This document shows positions 59,361-64,000 of a stretch of DNA of 64,000 nt, piece by piece. Every line of letters begins with the position of its first letter. Within the stretch, counting starts at the first letter, position 1. Origin of the DNA: Chlorocebus sabaeus (lineage: Eukaryota; Chordata; Mammalia; Primates; Cercopithecidae); NCBI RefSeq assembly GCF_047675955.1, contig NW_027327424.1, positions 1 to 64,000 of the forward strand, in the 5' to 3' direction. Below the pieces are notes generated by a model. It worked only from the letters and a program-made list of their open reading frames with translations. It searched no databases and was not told where the DNA came from. The position numbers and the translations under genes are program-made.

Positions 59361-60590
59361 AAGCTTTCTGAGAAACTGCTCTGGGTTCTGTTAATTCATC
59401 TCACACAGTTACATGTTTCCCTTCAAGAAGCCTTTCGCTAAGGCTGTTCTTGTGGAATTGGCAAAGGGATATTTGGAAGCCCATAGAGGGCTATGGTGAA
59501 AAAGGAAATATCTTCCGTTCAAAACTGGAAAGAAGCTTTCTGAGAAACTGGTCTGTGTTTTGTTAATTCATCTCACAGAGTTACATCTTTCCCTTCAAGA
59601 AGCCTTTCGCTAAGGCTGTTCTTGTGGAATTGGCAAAGGGATATTTGGAAGTCCTTAGAGGGCTACGGTGAAAAAGGAAATATCTTCCGTTCAAAACTGG
59701 AAAGAAGCTTTCTGAGAAACTGCTCTGTGTTCTGTTAATTCGTCTCACAGAGTTACATCTTTCCCTTCAAGAAGCCTTTCGCTCAGGCTGTTCTTGTGGA
59801 ATTGGCAAAGCGATATTTGGAACCCCTAGAGGGCTATGATGAAAAAGGAAATATCTTCCATTCAAAACTGGAAAGAAGCTTTCTGAGAAACTGCTCTGTG
59901 TTCTGTGAATTCATCTCACAGAGTTACATCTTTCCCTTCAAGAAGCCTTTCACTAAGGCTGTTCTTGTGGAATTGGCAAAGGGATATTTGGAAGCCCATA
60001 GAGGGCTATGGTGAAAAAGGAAATATCTTCCGTTCAAAACTGGAAAGAAGCTTTCTGAGAAACTGCTCTGTGTTCTGTGAATTCATCTCACAGAGTTACA
60101 TCTTTCCCTTCGAGAAGCCTTTCGTTAAGGCTGTTCTTGTGGAATTGGCAAAGGGATATTTGGAAGCCCATAGAGGACTATGGTGAAAAAGGAAATATCT
60201 TCCGTTCAAAACTGGGAAGAAGCTTTCTGAGAAACTGTTCTGTGTTCTGTTAATTCATCTCACAGAGTTACATCTTTCCCTTCAAGAAGCCTTTCGCTAA
60301 GGCTGTTCTTGTGGAATTGGCAAAGGGATATTTGGAGGCCCATAGAGGGCTATGGTGAAAAAGGAAATATCTTCCGTTCAAAACTGGAAAGAAGCTTTCT
60401 GAGAAACTGCTCTGTGTTCTGTGAATTCATCTCACAGAGTTACATCTTTCCCTTCAAGAAGCCTTTCGCTAAGGCTGTTCTTGTGGAATTGGCAAAGGGA
60501 TATTTGGAAGCCCATAGAGGACTATGGTGAAAAAGGAAATATCTTCCGTTCAAAACTGGGAAGAAGCTTTCTGAGAAACTGCTCTGTGTT
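59361..60590 (+). repeat. Cassette copy 4 of 4, collinear with 10.7-11.9 kb
   Basis: The same ordered markers as 10678-11900 occur here: ctctgggttctgtta, ACATGTTTCCC (about 59411), ggtctgtgttttgtt, cttagagggctacgg, gctcaggctg, ggaacccctag (59820), CTATGATGAAAAAGG and tttcactaagg (about 59948). Private changes include CACACAGTTAC (about 59402). A second ggaacccc/CTATGATG monomer with gacatttgg follows at about 60671-60700. Confidence 0.8.
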
Positions 60591-62999
60591 CTGTTAATTC
60601 ATCTCACAGAGTTACATCTTTCCCTTCAAGAAGCCTTTCGCTCAGGCTCTTCTTGTGGAATTGGCAAAGCGACATTTGGAACCCCTAGAGGGCTATGATG
60701 AAAAAGGAAATATCTTCCGTTCAAAACTGGAAAGAAGCTTTCTGAGAAACTGCTCTGTGTTCTGTGAATTCATCTCACAGAGTTACATCTTTCCCTTCAA
60801 GAAGCCTTTCGCTAAGGCTGTTCTTGTGGAATTGGCAAAGGGATATTTGGAAGCCCATAGAGGGCTAAGGTGAAAAAGGAAATATCTTCCGTTCAAAACT
60901 GGAAAGAAGCTTTCTGAGAAACTGCTCTGTGTTCTGTGAATTCATCTCACAGAGTTACATCTTTCCCTTCAAGAAGCCTTTCGTTAAGGCTGTTCTTGTG
61001 GAATTGGCAAAGGGATATTTGGAAGCCCATAGAGGACTATGGTGAAAAAGGAAATATCTTCCGTTCAAAACTGGGAAGAAGCTTTCTGAGAAACTGTTCT
61101 GTGTTCTGTTAATTCATCTCACAGAGTTACATCTTTCCCTTCAAGAAGCCTTTCGCTAAGGCTGTTCTTGTGGAATTGGCAAAGGGATATTTGGAGGCCC
61201 ATAGAGGGCTATGGTGAAAAAGGAAATATCTTCCGTTCAAAACTGGAAAGAAGCTTTCTGAGAAACTGCTCTGTGTTCTGTGAATTCACCTCACAGAGTT
61301 ACATCTTTCCCTTCAAGAAGCCTTTCGCTAAGGCTGTTCTTGTGGAATTGGCAAAGGGATATTTGGAAGCCCATAGAGGACTATGGTGAAAAAGGAAATA
61401 TCTTCCGTTCAAAACTGGGAAGAAGCTTTCTGAGAAACTGCTCTGTGTTCTGTGAATTCATCTCACAGAGTTACATCTTTCCCTTCAAGAAGCCTTTCGC
61501 TAAGGCTGTTCTTGTGGAATTGGCAAAGGGATATTTGGAAGCCCATAGAGGACTATGGTGAAAAAGGAAATATCTTCCGTTCAAAACCGGGAAGAAGCTT
61601 TCTGAGAAACTGCTCTGTGTTCTGTTAATTCATCTCACAGAGTTACATCTTTCCCTTCAAGAAGCCTTTCGCTAAGGCTGTTCTTGTGGAATTGGCAAAG
61701 GGATATTTGGAAGCCCATAGAGGGCTATGGTGAAAAAGGAAATATCTTCCGTTCAAAACTGGAAAGAAGCTTTCTGAGAAACTGCTCTGTGTTCTGTGAA
61801 TTCATCTCACAGAGTTACATCTTTCCCTTCAAGAAGCCTTTCGCTAAGGCTGTTCTTGTGGAATTGGCAAAGGGATATTTGGAAGCCCTTAGAGGGCTAT
61901 GGTGAAAAAGGAAATATCTTCCGTTCAAAACTGGAAAGAAGCTTTCTGAGAAACTGATCTGTGTTCTGTGAATTCATTTCACAGAGTTACATCTTTCCCT
62001 TCAAGAAGCCTTTCCTTAAGGCTGTTCTTGTGGAATTGGCAAAGGGATATTTGAAAGCCCATAGAGGACTATGGTGAAAAAGGAAATATCTTCCGTTCAA
62101 AACTGGCAAGAAGCTTTCTGAGAAACTGTTCTGTGTTCTGTTAATTCATCTCACAGAGTTACATCTTTCCCTTCAAGAAGCCTTTCGCTAAGGCTGTTCT
62201 TGTGGAATTGGCAAAGGGATATTTGGAAGCCCGTAGAGGGCTATGGTGAAAAAGGAAATATCTTCCGTTCAAAACTGGAAAGAAGCTTCCTGAGAAACTG
62301 CTCTGTGGTCTGTGAATTCATCTCACAGAGTTACATCTTTCCCTTCAAGAAGCCTTTCGCTAAGGCTGTTCTTGTAGAATTGGCATAGGGATATTTGGAA
62401 GCCCATAGAGGCCTATGGTGAAAAAGGAAATATCTTCCGTTCAAAACTGGAAAGAAGCTTTCTGAGAAACTGCTCTGTGTTCTGTGAATTCATCTCACAG
62501 AGTTACATCTTTCCCTTCAAGAAGCCTTTCGCTAAGGCTGTTCTTGTGGAATTGGCAAAGGGATATTTGGAAGCCCATAGAGGTCTATGGTGAAAAAGGA
62601 AATATCTTCCGTTCAAAATTGGAAAGAAGCTCTCTGAGAAACTGCTCTGTGTTCTGTTAATTCATCTCACAGAGTTACATCTTTCCCTTCAAGAAGCCTT
62701 TCGCTAAGGCTGTTCTTGTGGAATTGGCAAAGGGATATTTGGAAGCCCATAGAGGGCTATGGTGAAAAAGGAAATATCTTCCGTTCAAAACTGGATAGAA
62801 GCTTTCTGAGAAACTGCTCTGTGTTCTGTGAATTCATCTCCAAGAGTTACATTTTTCCCTTCAAGAAGCCTTTCGCTAAGGCTGTTCTTTTGGAATTGGC
62901 AAAGGGATATTTGGAAGTCCATAGAGGACTATGGTGAAAAAGGAAATATCTTCCGTTCAAAACTGGAAAGAAGCTTTCTGAGAAACTGTTCTGTGTTCT

Positions 63000-63969
63000 G
63001 TTAATTCATCTCACAGAGTTACATCTTTCCCTTCAAGAAGCCTTTCGCTAAGGCTGTTCTTGTGGAATTGGCAAAGGGATATTTGGAAGCCCATAGAGGG
63101 CTATGGTGAAAAAGGAAATATCTTCCGTTCAAAACTGGAAAGAAGCTTTCTGAGAAACTGCTCTGTGTTCTGTGAATTCATCTCACAGAGTTACATCTTT
63201 CCCTTCAAGAAGCCTTTCGCTAAGGCTGTTCTTGTGGAATTGGCAAAGGGATATTTGGAAGCCCCTAGAGGGCTGTGGTGAAAAAGGAAATATCTTCCGT
63301 TCAAAACTGGAAAGAAGCTTTCTGAGAAACTGCTCTTTGTTCTGTGAATTCATCTCACAGAGTTACATCTTTCCCTTCAAGAAGCCTTTCGTTAAGGCTG
63401 TTCTTGTGGAATTGGCAAAGGGATATTTGGAAGCCCATAGAGGACTATGGTGAAAAAGGAAATATCTTCCGTTCAAAACTGGGAAGAAGCTTTCTGAGAA
63501 ACTGTTCTGTGTTCTGTTAATTCGTCTCACAGAGTTACATCTTTCCCTTCAAGGAGCCTTTCGCTAAGGCTGCTCTTGTGGAATTGGCAAAGGGATATTT
63601 GGAAGCCCATAGAGGGCTATGGTGAAAAAGGAAATAGTTTCCGTTCAAAACTGGAAAGAAGCTTTCTGAGAAACTGCTCTGTGTTCTGTGAATTCATCTC
63701 ACAGAGTTACATCTTTCCCTTCAAGAAGCCTTTCGCTAAGGCTGTTCTTGTGGAATTGGCAAAGGGATATTTGGAAGCCCATAGAGGCCTATGGTGAAAA
63801 AGGAAATATCTTCCTTTCAAAACTGGAAAGAAGCTTTCTGAGAAACTGCTCTGTGTTCTGTGAATTCATCTCACAGAATTACATCTTTCCCTTCAAGAAG
63901 CCTTTCGCTAAGGCTGTTCTTGTGGAATTGGCAAAGCGATATTTGGAAGCCCATAGAGGGCTATGGTGA
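63000..63969 (+). repeat. Segment collinear with 13.1-14.1 kb of the left flank
   Basis: A TTCGTTAAGG monomer ending in GGACTATGG, then ctgggaagaagc with ctgttctgtg, then a ggaaatagtttccg monomer (ggaaataatttccg in the left flank), then cttcctttcaaaac with cacagaattac, match 13113-14082 at +49,887 bp. That is 290 monomers plus 7. The window ends inside this match. Confidence 0.72.
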
Positions 63970-64000
63970 AAAAGGAAATATCTTCCGTTCAAAACTGGAA

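Larger units (their letters stand above)
1..64000 (+). repeat. Alpha-satellite array, 172 bp monomers, about 372 copies head to tail
   Basis: The same unit repeats every 172 bp from end to end, and every copy is in the same orientation. Successive HindIII sites (AAGCTT) fall at 16, 188 and so on to 63831. The 371 steps predict 63,812 bp and 63,815 are observed. Two 9 bp insertions (21758, 32256) and fifteen 1 bp deletions explain the difference: five at ggaacccc near 1851, 4086, 11137, 59820 and 60679; one at 11213; nine at ggaaaaagctt. Landmarks such as GGATATTTGGA and CTATGGTGAAAAAGG identify primate alpha satellite, the main DNA of primate centromeres, where CENP-A nucleosomes and kinetochores form. 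A monomeric 172 bp HindIII type fits African green monkey or a related guenon (inference). No LINE, Alu, LTR or other unique sequence interrupts the array, as expected for an array core rather than old pericentromeric satellite. Confidence 0.97.
49040..64000 (+). repeat. Right flanking alpha-satellite domain, heterogeneous
   Basis: About 87 monomers follow the near-identical block. Diversity rises again and the duplications are smaller: a 26-monomer offset (52.3 versus 56.8 kb), a 12-monomer offset (52.85 versus 54.9 kb) and a three-monomer tandem pair (55.25-56.28 kb). From about 59 to 63 kb, EcoRI-positive and EcoRI-negative monomers often alternate in 344 or 516 bp patterns, as in the left flank. 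Segments match the left flank in collinear order. No non-satellite sequence was seen. Confidence 0.85.

Noticed and set aside
1..64000. Hundreds of short open frames of 60-129 codons on the plus strand and a few on the minus strand
   Set aside because: They are the same satellite monomer read in translation. Most begin at GTG (GTG AAT TCA) or TTG (TTG TGG AAT), not ATG. Because 172 is not a multiple of 3, frames rotate through all phases and end at recurring stops (TGA in CTATGGTGA, TAA in GTTAATTC). No coding gene is supported.
1..64000. Direct repeats resembling a CRISPR array
   Set aside because: Units are 172 bp, contiguous and without unique spacers, and the sequence is primate alpha satellite.
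1..64000. Human or ape alpha satellite
   Set aside because: The monomer is 172 bp rather than 171, HindIII sites occur in nearly every monomer, the TTTCGCTAAGGCTGTTC block differs from the human consensus, and no A/B-box alternation is present. A macaque/baboon type was set aside because there is no consistent ~340 bp dimer throughout.
1..64000. Embedded LINE, Alu, LTR, telomeric or rDNA sequence
   Set aside because: The 172 bp register is continuous, with all length differences explained by small indels. There is no room for any insertion larger than 9 bp.

Overview
The whole 64 kb window is one uninterrupted head-to-tail tandem array of a 172 bp alpha-satellite monomer, that is, primate centromeric DNA. 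It holds no gene, RNA gene or transposon that I can support. Monomers share landmarks with the primate alpha-satellite consensus (GGATATTTGGA, then CTATGGTGAAAAAGGAA, then AAATATCTTC). Almost every one has a HindIII site, and many have an EcoRI site. A monomeric 172 bp HindIII alpha satellite, rather than the 171 bp ape type or the ~340 bp macaque/baboon dimer, points to an African guenon, most likely Chlorocebus (African green monkey/vervet). Cercopithecus or another Cercopithecini genus is possible. The species call is inference from remembered family features.

Layout. (1) 1-17211: an older, more diverse array with medium-scale duplications (33-, 11- and 20-monomer offsets) and a recurring cassette. 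(2) 17212-47664: three consecutive copies of a very long higher-order repeat (HOR). Copies A (17212-27709) and B (27710-38207) are each 61 monomers and exactly 10,498 bp. Copy C (38208-47664) is 55 monomers and 9,457 bp, because six monomers and a 9 bp insertion are absent. (3) 47665-49039: an extra tandem copy of the last eight monomers of the unit. (4) 49040-64000: diverse array again, with 26-, 12- and 3-monomer duplications. Parts of it are collinear with the left flank, which suggests a still larger periodicity of about 43-50 kb.

Length bookkeeping closes exactly. Between the first (16) and last (63831) HindIII positions there are 371 monomer steps: 371 x 172 = 63,812, observed 63,815. 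The +3 is explained by two 9 bp insertions and fifteen 1 bp deletions, all located. Register is therefore conserved across the window and there is no inversion.

Function. Each typical monomer carries, on the minus strand, an exact match to the pJ-alpha (A-box) motif. I found no canonical CENP-B box. EcoRI-positive monomers contain a 7 bp-arm dyad centred on the EcoRI region. The main interest is the multi-level duplication architecture (172 bp, then 3/5/8-mers, then a 61-mer HOR, then possible ~45 kb paralogy) in a lineage usually described as having simple monomeric alpha satellite.
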